Of a stretch of 39,615 nt of DNA, positions 32,175 through 38,846 are shown in pieces. The first letter of the stretch is position 1, and every line of letters begins with the position of its first letter. The notes beneath the pieces were generated by a model. The model was given only the letters and a program-made list of their open reading frames with translations. It was not told the origin of the DNA and did not search any database. The stretch comes from Bryobacterales bacterium (GTDB lineage Bacteria > Acidobacteriota > Terriglobia > Bryobacterales > Bryobacteraceae): NCBI GenBank assembly GCA_016789755.1, contig JAEUQG010000138.1, positions 1 through 39,615 of the forward strand, given 5' to 3'. Made by a program: the position numbers and the translations under genes.

Positions 32175-33148
32175 CCAATTCAGGATCGAAGACGACGCGG
32201 CGCTTGTTCGCCGCGGCCATGACGGCGGCGGCGCTTACACCAAGCGCCTGTAAACGCGAATCGAAGCGCATTATTGGAGTGGTGCCCAAGGGGCGGGCGC
32301 ACCTGTTCTGGCAATCGGTACAGGCCGGCGCCGTAGCCGCCTCGCGCGAGGATGGCGTCGAAATCAATTGGAATGGACCGGCCACCGAAACCGACTTCAA
32401 CGGTCAGTTGCAGATTGTCGAGGCGATGATCAATCGCCATGTGGATGCCATCGCCCTTGCCCCCATCGACAAGAAGGTGATGGTCAGCGTGGTCGAGCGC
32501 GCCGCGAAGGCCAACATCCCTGTTGTGATCTTCGATTCCGGTATCGACACCGAACAGTTCGTATCGATGGTTGCCACCGACAACTACCTGGCCGGGCAGA
32601 TGGCGGCCGACCGCATGGGCGAAATCATTGGAGGGAAGGGAAAGATCTTCATGGTGGCGGTGCAGCCGGGGGCGGCATCGACGATGGCCCGCGAGCAGGG
32701 CTTTGAGGATCGGGTGAAGGAAAAGTTTCCCGGTATTCAAATCATCGACAAACGGTACGGAATGGCGGATTTCGCCAAGTCGCTGGCCGTGGCTGAGAAC
32801 ATGCTCACCGCGCATCCCGATGCGGCGGGGCTTTTCGCCTCCAACGAATCGAGCGCCGTGGGCGCGGCGCAGGCGCTTCGCGCACGAAAGACGGGCGTGA
32901 AAATGGTGGGCTTCGACTGGAGCCAGCCGTTGCTGGACGACCTCAAGTCCGGTCTGATCGATTCCCTCGTCATCCAGCATCCGTTCAAGATGGGGTACGA
33001 GTCCGTAAAAGCGGCAGTTGCCAAATTAGATGGCAAACAGGTCCAAAAAATCAACAACCTCGCCCCCAGGCTCATTACCAAGGACGATTTGGATAAGCCG
33101 GAAGTCAAGGAGCAACTCAATCCTGACTTGAAAAAATACCTAGGCTAG
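32171..33148 (+). CDS. Periplasmic sugar-binding (ribose/galactose-type) lipoprotein
   Basis: A 325-residue substrate-binding protein of the periplasmic-binding-protein type I/LacI fold, as used by ribose ABC transporters. Markers are GVVPKGRAHLFWQSVQAGAV, AIALAPIDKKVMVSVVERA, VVIFDSGIDTEQFVSMVATD, AAGLFASNESSAVGAAQAL and GFDWSQPLLDDLKSG. The N-terminus has twin arginines (TTRRLF) and a cysteine (LTPSACKRE) that could be lipid-modified; the lipobox is not canonical. No permease or ATPase gene is nearby, so this binding protein is an orphan. It overlaps the peroxidase gene by four bases. A sensory role is as possible as transport. Confidence 0.88.
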   Translation: MTNSGSKTTRRLFAAAMTAAALTPSACKRESKRIIGVVPKGRAHLFWQSVQAGAVAASREDGVEINWNGPATETDFNGQLQIVEAMINRHVDAIALAPIDKKVMVSVVERAAKANIPVVIFDSGIDTEQFVSMVATDNYLAGQMAADRMGEIIGGKGKIFMVAVQPGAASTMAREQGFEDRVKEKFPGIQIIDKRYGMADFAKSLAVAENMLTAHPDAAGLFASNESSAVGAAQALRARKTGVKMVGFDWSQPLLDDLKSGLIDSLVIQHPFKMGYESVKAAVAKLDGKQVQKINNLAPRLITKDDLDKPEVKEQLNPDLKKYLG

Positions 33149-33154
33149 CGCCCC

Positions 33155-33358
33155 TTATGCGCCAGTCAGGGTAGTAATGACGTTGCTGACACGCTCCCAG
33201 ATGGTGCGCATCGGCCCGCCCACAATGACGGGAAATACGCCATAAGCCAGTACAAGGATGAAAGAAACGAGTAGCGCGTACTCGACGAAATCCTGGCCGC
33301 CTTCATCGGCTGCCAGCCTCCGAAACAGCTTCAGCCTGTGTGCAAAATTGCAGTACAT
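33155..33358 (-). CDS. Flp/Fap-type pilin subunit, 67 residues
   Basis: A short protein whose central segment EGGQDFVEYALLVSFILVLA is the hallmark of Flp (type IVb) pilins: a glycine just before the mature N-terminus, then an E-Y pair and a 20-residue hydrophobic helix. The processing site is probably the GG/Q or nearby E-G-G. The ATG at 33358 (MYCNFAHRLKLFRRL) is chosen because it gives the usual basic leader and because an AGGGGAG ribosome binding site lies 11-12 bases before it, a long spacing. No pilus assembly genes (tad/cpa) are in the window, so the pilin is isolated. The upstream region is unusually structured; see the leader entry. Confidence 0.82.
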   Translation of the reverse strand: MYCNFAHRLKLFRRLAADEGGQDFVEYALLVSFILVLAYGVFPVIVGGPMRTIWERVSNVITTLTGA

Positions 33359-33371
33359 CTCAATGTGGTCT

Positions 33372-33461
33372 CCCCTGCTTTCCATCATGAGAGCAAAGGG
33401 GTGCGGCAGCAAGCTGGAAAACAACCTATATAGGCCTTGAATTCCCTTAGTACCGCACCCC
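33372..33461 (-). promoter_or_regulatory. Structured leader of the Flp pilin gene with mutually exclusive hairpins
   Basis: On the minus strand a perfect 9-base inverted repeat, GGGGTGCGG (33461-33453) and CCGCACCCC (33406-33398), encloses a 46-base interval containing the palindrome CCTATATAGG (33425-33434). The CCCC of the second arm can instead pair with the AGGGG of the ribosome binding site (33376-33372), extended by TGCT/AGCA. The two helices share bases, so only one can form, as in a translational switch. The alternative is that CCTATATAGG holds the -10 box, in which case the outer repeat is a DNA operator. Confidence 0.45.
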
Positions 33462-33482
33462 ACAACAGGAGGGAGGTACCAG

Positions 33483-35678
33483 TTACGGATTAGCTTGCGC
33501 CGGCAATCGAACGATCGTCAGATTACGCAAAGTCACCGTATCCGCTGTGGTCGTCGACATCTGCCCCTTCAGTTCCACCAGTACGTTCCCCGATGGAGGA
33601 TTGCTGCTCACGCCTCCGCCGCCAATGACGTCGGAGGAATTCCCCCAGCTCTGCCAGCTCCATTGCATCGCCCCGCTCGCCGGAAAAACCTCGGACCGGA
33701 CCGACATCCAGCTCTCGCTGCCTAATCCGCTGCGCGCTGTCAGGAACACCGATCCCCAGTTCAACAGAAAACTGAATGCCGTGCTGCTTCCCTCGTGGGA
33801 CATGTCCGCGCGGATTTCCAGCCGGTCGCCCGGCCGCAGCAGCGATGAAGGCACGGTGCAACTGCCCAGGGTGGTCATGGTGGAACTGCTGGTAGCGGTT
33901 CCGGCTACTGAGCAGATCACCTGAGGCACCGAATGGTTTTGCAGAGCCTCCCTCGTCTTGCGCGTACTCTCGGTGGAGTTGAACCAGGCGCTGCCCGGCG
34001 CCGGGCTGGAAGGATCGGAGGCCGTTCCCGTCTCCTGCCACGCCGCCCGCGATGCCGTACTGGTAGCCTGCACCGCCGCCGCCATCACCGTTCCGTCGCT
34101 TTCCACCCTGGCCAGGTCCGCCGCGGAGGCATTCTGCCATCTCTGCATGGGCGCCGTCTGCTGATTGGCGCCGGCCCGCACCGACACCGTCGTAACCCCG
34201 TCGCCCGCCGACGCATCGTGCACTGTCAGCGTCGAGGCCGCCGTCCCCGTGCCGATCGCCAGCCGCCGCGCCGCATTGTCCCAATTGAGCCGGCTCTGAT
34301 TGTGGGCCAGATTCCCCGAAGCGTCCACGAACGGAACCGCGCCGGCCGGAAAACCCGTGAACAAACAGGCGTTCCACACGGCATCGAACCCGTTCGAGGT
34401 CAGACAACGGTTCACCGCGCCCAACGCCAACTTCGTCCAAGCCGCCGGAGCGGTGCCCATCCCGACAATCAAATCCCCGCGCGCGACGGTACCAGCGGCC
34501 ACGTCAGAATGGTTCGACGCCAGCAGCGGGTGGGCAGACGGAGTCCGGGCATCGGTCAGCCGCGGATCCTGATTGGTCACATAACGGTTCCCGCCCGCAG
34601 GCGTCCCCGTAGTACCGGCAAGCGCCGCCTTCTGGTCCGCGCTCGGGTCGTTGCTATTCGAATGCGTGGCGAAGTTCAACGCCAGTTTCGATTCGGCAAT
34701 GGCCGCATTCGAGGCAACATGCTGGTCCGATATGGCCCCGGCCGCGATCGAAGGAGCAGGAAAATAGCCGGTTAACGCCCCGCCCGCCTGCGATCCCGTG
34801 ATCGCTCCGATTTGCCCCGAAGCCCCAGGCAGACGGTAAGAGCTAGCCAACAAGTCGCCGGTCTGCGGCAGTGCCCCTGTCAGAAACGTAATAATGTTGC
34901 CCGAGAGCGTATAGTCCACCCCTGCGCTCTGCAACAATCCGTTGCGGAACAGCCGCAGGCTCGACGCCGGATCGGGAGCGTTGGCCAGCGTGAACGTCGT
35001 GTTCGTTCCGTTAGTCAAGCCCGCCGGAACCTCGCCGTCCACAAAGGCCGGCCCCGATTCCGCCGAACACGGACCCGTGGTCCCGTTAACGCGCACGCAA
35101 TCCGTAGGCTCGCCCACGGCGCTTTCCAGATCGCCGGTGCTGTTGATCACGGCCACGGACGACGGCTGATATCCAAGTCCCTTCTTGGCGCGGGCATTCA
35201 GCTCTTCGGCCAGTCCGGTCACGTCCGGAATCGCCACCGGGTCCGGCGATCCACCGCCCCCGCCGCCGCCCTGATCCTGCGGCATTGGCGGACCCGCCAG
35301 CCGCACATCGTTAATCTTCAGAATCGATGTGCTCGGCGGCACGCCCCAATATTCGAGAAACATCAGCCGCCCGTTTCGATTCAAATAACGAACCTGATAA
35401 TGGGAGCCCACCGACGCGTTCGTGGTGGGGGCCAGCCCGATGCGCAGCGAGCCGTTCACAATGCGCACCGCTTTGCTATAGGCAGCGACGGTTGTGAAAT
35501 CGGAGAGGGTGAAGTTGCGCCATTCGATGAGAGCCGTTCCCTCGAACTTCTCCCCGTCGGCGCGGTAGATAATATCGTCGATAGTGGTCAGTTGCGGTTG
35601 CGCCCACACAAATGGGGCGAAGAAAAATAGTAGAGCCACGGGAAGCACACCCCTGGCCCAACGGATGAAACCATGCAT
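33483..35678 (-). CDS. Large secreted protein resembling a phage tail fibre
   Basis: A 731-residue protein with a signal peptide (about 1-26, VALLFFFAPFVWAQ). Residues about 27-130 form a beta-rich head with a GPPMPQDQGGGGGGGSPD glycine linker. The rest is shaft-like: short, repeated low-complexity blocks with tail-fibre phrases such as QDPRLTDARTPSAHPLLA, GDLIVGMGTAPAAWTKL, GNLAHNQSRLNWDNAARRL and PSSPAPGSAWFNSTES. The last 170 residues look like a beta-sandwich tip (LLRPGDRLEIRADMSHEG, FSFLLNWGSVFL). No phage structural gene is nearby and the signal peptide points to export, so this is a surface or secreted fibre rather than a prophage part. AGGAGG sits 8 bases before the ATG, after a structured leader. 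Confidence 0.78.
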   Translation of the reverse strand: MHGFIRWARGVLPVALLFFFAPFVWAQPQLTTIDDIIYRADGEKFEGTALIEWRNFTLSDFTTVAAYSKAVRIVNGSLRIGLAPTTNASVGSHYQVRYLNRNGRLMFLEYWGVPPSTSILKINDVRLAGPPMPQDQGGGGGGGSPDPVAIPDVTGLAEELNARAKKGLGYQPSSVAVINSTGDLESAVGEPTDCVRVNGTTGPCSAESGPAFVDGEVPAGLTNGTNTTFTLANAPDPASSLRLFRNGLLQSAGVDYTLSGNIITFLTGALPQTGDLLASSYRLPGASGQIGAITGSQAGGALTGYFPAPSIAAGAISDQHVASNAAIAESKLALNFATHSNSNDPSADQKAALAGTTGTPAGGNRYVTNQDPRLTDARTPSAHPLLASNHSDVAAGTVARGDLIVGMGTAPAAWTKLALGAVNRCLTSNGFDAVWNACLFTGFPAGAVPFVDASGNLAHNQSRLNWDNAARRLAIGTGTAASTLTVHDASAGDGVTTVSVRAGANQQTAPMQRWQNASAADLARVESDGTVMAAAVQATSTASRAAWQETGTASDPSSPAPGSAWFNSTESTRKTREALQNHSVPQVICSVAGTATSSSTMTTLGSCTVPSSLLRPGDRLEIRADMSHEGSSTAFSFLLNWGSVFLTARSGLGSESWMSVRSEVFPASGAMQWSWQSWGNSSDVIGGGGVSSNPPSGNVLVELKGQMSTTTADTVTLRNLTIVRLPAQANP

Positions 35679-35686
35679 TGGGAAAA

Positions 35687-35772
35687 CCTCCTGGGTACTG
35701 CCGGGACCTTGGCAGTCCGGCAGAGGGGGTGAGGATGCCCCGCTGGCTTCATCCTAGCCGCGGCCATTGGCC
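35687..35772 (-). promoter_or_regulatory. Structured 5' leader of the tail-fibre-like gene, with three stem-loops
   Basis: In the minus-strand RNA three hairpins lie within 85 bases before the ATG: one with a GGCC/GGCC stem at 35762-35772, one with AGGATG/CATCCT arms (35755-35750 and 35737-35732, 12-base loop) and one with CTGCCG/CGGCAG arms plus GAC/GTC (35723-35698). The ribosome binding site AGGAGG (35692-35687) follows directly. The loop of the middle hairpin ends in GGGG, and CCCCC lies just after it, so a pseudoknot could form. I could not match a known riboswitch. Confidence 0.5.
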
Positions 35773-35809
35773 ACAGAAGGACTGCGCCGCGCCTTTTTCC
35801 AGGACATTT

Positions 35810-35852
35810 GTTAGCAATATTGGGGTTATCGCGGAATAATATTTTCGCTAAC
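35810..35852. promoter_or_regulatory. Near-perfect inverted repeat, candidate operator of the tail-fibre-like gene
   Basis: GTTAGCAATATT (35810-35821) and AATATT-TTC-GCTAAC (35838-35852) are inverted copies with a 3-base insertion in one arm and 16 bases between them. The AT-rich core lies where the promoter of the minus-strand gene would be expected. It is between the 78-residue gene and the tail-fibre-like gene. Confidence 0.5.
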
Positions 35853-35903
35853 GGTGTGATCCAACTTTTGCAGGCATTGCCGAAGACGAGGCACGGCCCG
35901 TCT

Positions 35904-36140
35904 TTATCCGAGGATGTCGAGGGTGGATTCGGTCAGTTCGTCGGCGGTCTCGATTGTCTTCAGATTGGCCTGAAACGAATGCCGTACTTCGATCAGGGCG
36001 ACGGCTTCGGAACTGAGGTCGACATAGTCGTGCGGTTCGCCCGTCAGGGCCGTGGAGATTTGTGCGACTCGCGCGGCGGTCTTCTCCAAGCTGGCTTCGG
36101 CACGCCGCAGCCCATCCAGGCCAGCCTGTCTGATATCCAT
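35904..36140 (-). CDS. Small protein resembling the C-terminal domain of flagellar rod/hook proteins, 78 residues
   Basis: The last half, EAVALIEVRHSFQANLKTIE followed by TADELTESTLDILG, has the pattern of the flagellar basal-body rod C-terminal domain (Flg_bbr_C), whose helices zip rod subunits together. The first half (MDIRQAGLDGLRRAEASLEK, then ALTGEPHDYVDLSSE) also resembles the N-terminal helix of rod proteins, but the long central part is missing. AGGAG lies 6 bases before the ATG. No other flagellar gene is in the window, so this is either a remnant or an independent small helical protein using the same coiled-coil. It is on the same strand as, and 225 bases before, the tail-fibre-like gene. 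Confidence 0.65.
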   Translation of the reverse strand: MDIRQAGLDGLRRAEASLEKTAARVAQISTALTGEPHDYVDLSSEAVALIEVRHSFQANLKTIETADELTESTLDILG

Positions 36141-36174
36141 GCGCTTCTCCTATGTCCGTCTCATCGGCCATAGC

Positions 36175-36198
36175 TTGAAAAGATTGAAAAGATTTTCA
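36175..36198. promoter_or_regulatory. Tandem and inverted A/T-rich repeat, candidate operator upstream of the small rod-like gene
   Basis: TTGAAAAGA occurs twice in tandem (36175-36183, 36184-36192) followed by TTTTCA, so TGAAAAGATTTTCA (36185-36198) is a perfect 6-base dyad. It is about 35-58 bases before the ATG at 36140 and faces the divergent gene at 36316. The rest of the 175-base divergent region shows no further structure. Confidence 0.45.
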
Positions 36199-36315
36199 GG
36201 TAATTTTTCCGCGCCCACAGTCGTCTTACCTTCAAAGGTCTTCCCCGCCGAATTCCAACTACGGCCCAGTTCCTTTTCCCCAGGTTCTGGCATCTTACAT
36301 GCAAGGATCTGATAC

Positions 36316-37497
36316 GTGAGCCCTAAATTGATACACTTCGCCCAACGCGCCCTGTTACTGACAGCCATCTTCTTCGCTCCACTTTCCCTCCCCGCTCAGA
36401 TCTGGATCGAATACGTCCCCTCCGAGCCCCCTAAGTCGTTGCCCGTCTTGATCGATTCCAACACTGCCTCTTTCTGGAAGGACGGCCGCCTCCACACCTA
36501 CAGCTCCACCAGCCATCCCGTTCTGAATGTCTTCGACAAAGACTTCCAGGTCCTCTCTTCCACACCCATCCGTGTCGATTCCGAACGGCACTTCCCAATG
36601 TGGATCGAATCGGTATGGAAAGACGGCGCCGGGAAACTCTACGCCTGGTATCACCATGAGGTGGTGAACCTTTGCCCGGGATCCAATTACACTTCCCCGG
36701 AAATCGGCGCCATGGTCTCCACCGACGGCGGTCTCAGCTTCCATGACCTCGGCGTCGTGCTCCGCTCCGGCGACCCCGTGAATTGCAGCGCTCAGAACGG
36801 CTACTTCGCCACCGGCCATGGCGACTTCTCGGTAATCGTCGACGAATCGAAGGAATGGGTCTACTTCCTGTTTGGCTCTTATGGCGGCGATGTCTCCGGA
36901 CAAGGTATTGCCATGGCGAGAATGCCCATCGAGTATCTTGACCAGCCCGTGGGCGCCGTCTGGAAATACTTCAATGGCGGTTGGAGCGAACCCGGTCTCA
37001 GCGGACGCAATTCCCCCATCTTTCCCGCCGGCGTCAGTTGGGCGGAACGCAATACCGACGCTTTCTGGGGTCCCTCCGTTCATTGGAACACCTACCTGCA
37101 AGCCTACATCGTACTCATGAATCGATCCTGCTGCGATACCGATTGGCCCCAGGAAGGCGTCTACATCACCATCAACCCCGACCTGAACGATCCAACCGGC
37201 TGGACAGAGCCTTTCAAAGTGGTCGACGGCGGCGATTGGTACCCCTGGTTTCAGGGCGCCGAGGAGGGCGAAACCAGCTCCCGCGCCGGCCAGAGAACTC
37301 ATCTGTTCCTGCGCCAAACCTCGGAATGGGATATCCTCTTCCGCCTGTCCACCGAACTCCCGCAACCGGAAGACCCCGTAGACGGCGAGCAAGGCGTGGA
37401 ACCCCCACCCCCGCCCAACTGGTTCCGCATTCCCGGCTCGGAAAAACTCACCAAGCCCGGGGCCCTCTTCACCGGGTTCTCACAGACTCAGAAATAA
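36316..37497 (+). CDS. Secreted protein with sialidase/propeller-like repeats, function unknown
   Basis: A 393-residue exported protein starting at a GTG (AAGGA ribosome binding site 8 bases upstream). A signal peptide covers about 1-27 (ALLLTAIFFAPLSLPAQ). The mature protein has features of a glycosidase-like beta-propeller: ASFWKDGRLHTYSSTSHPVL, MVSTDGGLSFHDLGVVL (an Asp-box-like turn), ATGHGDFSVIVDESKEWVYF, SVHWNTYLQAYIVLMNRS and GDWYPWFQGAEEGETSS. It could bind or act on polysaccharide, but no catalytic residues can be named. A proline-rich stretch (VEPPPPPNWF) lies near the C-terminus. It ends in a 10-base overlap with the convergent HAD gene. Confidence 0.7.
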   Translation: MSPKLIHFAQRALLLTAIFFAPLSLPAQIWIEYVPSEPPKSLPVLIDSNTASFWKDGRLHTYSSTSHPVLNVFDKDFQVLSSTPIRVDSERHFPMWIESVWKDGAGKLYAWYHHEVVNLCPGSNYTSPEIGAMVSTDGGLSFHDLGVVLRSGDPVNCSAQNGYFATGHGDFSVIVDESKEWVYFLFGSYGGDVSGQGIAMARMPIEYLDQPVGAVWKYFNGGWSEPGLSGRNSPIFPAGVSWAERNTDAFWGPSVHWNTYLQAYIVLMNRSCCDTDWPQEGVYITINPDLNDPTGWTEPFKVVDGGDWYPWFQGAEEGETSSRAGQRTHLFLRQTSEWDILFRLSTELPQPEDPVDGEQGVEPPPPPNWFRIPGSEKLTKPGALFTGFSQTQK

Positions 37498-38177
37498 TCG
37501 CGCAACCGGCAGAAATCTTCCACTTGCAGCAATCCCGGCTGATCGGGCACCGGCTCCTTCTCCAGATGCCACGTGCGTGGATGCGGTACATACACCGCCT
37601 GCAGGCCCGCCGCCAAAGCAGGATTGATGTCCGACTTCGGCGAATTCCCGATCATCCAGCTTCGCTCGATAGACAGCGTCTGCTCCCGCACCACCCGCCC
37701 GTACGAAGACACATCCTTCTCCCGCAGCACCACAATTTCCCGGAAGTAGATCCCCAGTCCCGACGCCTCCACTTTGTTCCGCTGCTCCTCCTCATTCCCC
37801 TTCGTTACCAGCAACAGGTCATGCCGGCCGGCCAGGTAGGCAAGCGTCTCCGGAACCTGATCGATGATCTCCAGTGGATGCGCCATGATCTCCCTGGCAA
37901 TCCCCGTGATGAACTCGGCGTCCTCACTCTGAATCTCCCTTTCCACCAGATGGTGATAGCACTCCACCATATTTCGTCCGAAATTCGCCGCCCCATAGCC
38001 GTGCAAACGGATGTTCACCAACTCAATCTCATCGAGCGCCGTCCGCACCTGCTCCCGCGTCAGGCTGGAATGCGCCAGAAAATCGCAGAAGCGGTGAAAC
38101 GCCCGCTCAAAGTAGATGTTGTTCTCCCACAGCGTATCGTCCGCATCGATCAGCAGATGCTGCCCTGTGAACCTCAT
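37488..38177 (-). CDS. HAD-superfamily hydrolase (phosphatase-like)
   Basis: A 229-residue cytoplasmic enzyme of the haloacid dehalogenase superfamily. Motif I is D11-A-D13-D14 in LIDADDTLWE; motif II is the threonine in LLLVTKGN; motif III/IV is in SWMIGNSPKSDINPALAAG. A helical cap (about 20-95) indicates subfamily I. These enzymes remove phosphate from small metabolites; the substrate is unknown. The ATG overlaps the stop of the LON-domain gene by four bases, so both are one unit transcribed from around 38.8 kb. The 3' end overlaps the secreted protein gene by 10 bases. Confidence 0.88.
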   Translation of the reverse strand: MRFTGQHLLIDADDTLWENNIYFERAFHRFCDFLAHSSLTREQVRTALDEIELVNIRLHGYGAANFGRNMVECYHHLVEREIQSEDAEFITGIAREIMAHPLEIIDQVPETLAYLAGRHDLLLVTKGNEEEQRNKVEASGLGIYFREIVVLREKDVSSYGRVVREQTLSIERSWMIGNSPKSDINPALAAGLQAVYVPHPRTWHLEKEPVPDQPGLLQVEDFCRLRDYF

Positions 38178-38809
38178 TCGCCGACCGGAAGGTGTTTGCT
38201 GTGCCCGTTCTGCGGAGCGCGTTCGCGGATCGCCTCGTTATGCTTGAACCGCTGCAGGTGAAAAGGAAAGTAGCTCACCAGCCGCTCCAGACGCTCCTGT
38301 TCCGACCGCATCGTCAGCAACTGCTGCCGGAAATCGGCATCCCCCACAATCTGCGCCAATTGAAAACTCAATTGGGCATCGTTCCAGTCCGGATCGAAAT
38401 CCAGGCTCTGATTCGTGTCCCGGCACACCTTCCGAAACGATTCCGCCACCTGCCGGATCAGCTCCGCCGACGCGTAACTCTCTGAAGCATCGTCGAAATA
38501 GCGCACGCTGGCCCGAAGGTATTCCTCCCCCTCGACCAGTTCCAGAATCTCGAACCGGCGCCGGCCCCAGGTCTGGATGTCCATCCGTCCGTCCGGATAA
38601 CGCTTGCGCACCGATTCGACCGAAGCCGAACAACCCGTGCTGACGATCCCTTTGTCCTTCCCCAGCACAACGCCGAATTCCGATTGAAACGAGATCGCCT
38701 CGCCAATCATCTTCTTGTAACGCTCCTCGAAAATGTGCAAGGGCAGGGGAGTCCGCGGAAACAACACGAGCGGCAAGGGAAACAGAGGTAAGACCTCGCT
38801 GTGCGCCAT
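38174..38809 (-). CDS. LON peptidase N-terminal (substrate-binding) domain protein
   Basis: A 211-residue protein consisting of the LON substrate-binding domain alone. The start MAHSEVLPLFPLPLVLFPRT and LPLHIFEERYKKMIGEAI are signature stretches, and GRRRFEILELVEGEEYLRAS follows. The C-terminal half is helical. There is no ATPase or protease part, so this is a stand-alone member, common in proteobacteria and acidobacteria, with no defined role; it may bind misfolded proteins. The ATG at 38809 is chosen over a 306-residue reading that would run through the divergent SDR gene. It overlaps the HAD gene and is divergent from the SDR gene by 37 bases. Confidence 0.88.
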   Translation of the reverse strand: MAHSEVLPLFPLPLVLFPRTPLPLHIFEERYKKMIGEAISFQSEFGVVLGKDKGIVSTGCSASVESVRKRYPDGRMDIQTWGRRRFEILELVEGEEYLRASVRYFDDASESYASAELIRQVAESFRKVCRDTNQSLDFDPDWNDAQLSFQLAQIVGDADFRQQLLTMRSEQERLERLVSYFPFHLQRFKHNEAIRERAPQNGHSKHLPVGE

Positions 38810-38846
38810 GTTACCATTATGGCTTTCCCGCCAAACCCACAAGCAA

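Noticed and set aside
33398..33461. Intrinsic terminator of the tail-fibre-like gene formed by the 9-base inverted repeat
   Set aside because: The arms are 46 bases apart and no T-run follows on the relevant strand.
33483..35678. Prophage remnant interpretation of the tail-fibre-like gene
   Set aside because: A clear signal peptide, strong own ribosome binding site and absence of any phage gene nearby argue for a host-encoded exported protein.
35687..35772. c-di-GMP-I (GEMM) riboswitch in the tail-fibre leader
   Set aside because: Words such as AAGCCAGCGGGG resemble part of the motif, but the GAAA-tetraloop hairpin and the GGGACGCAAAGCC core are missing.
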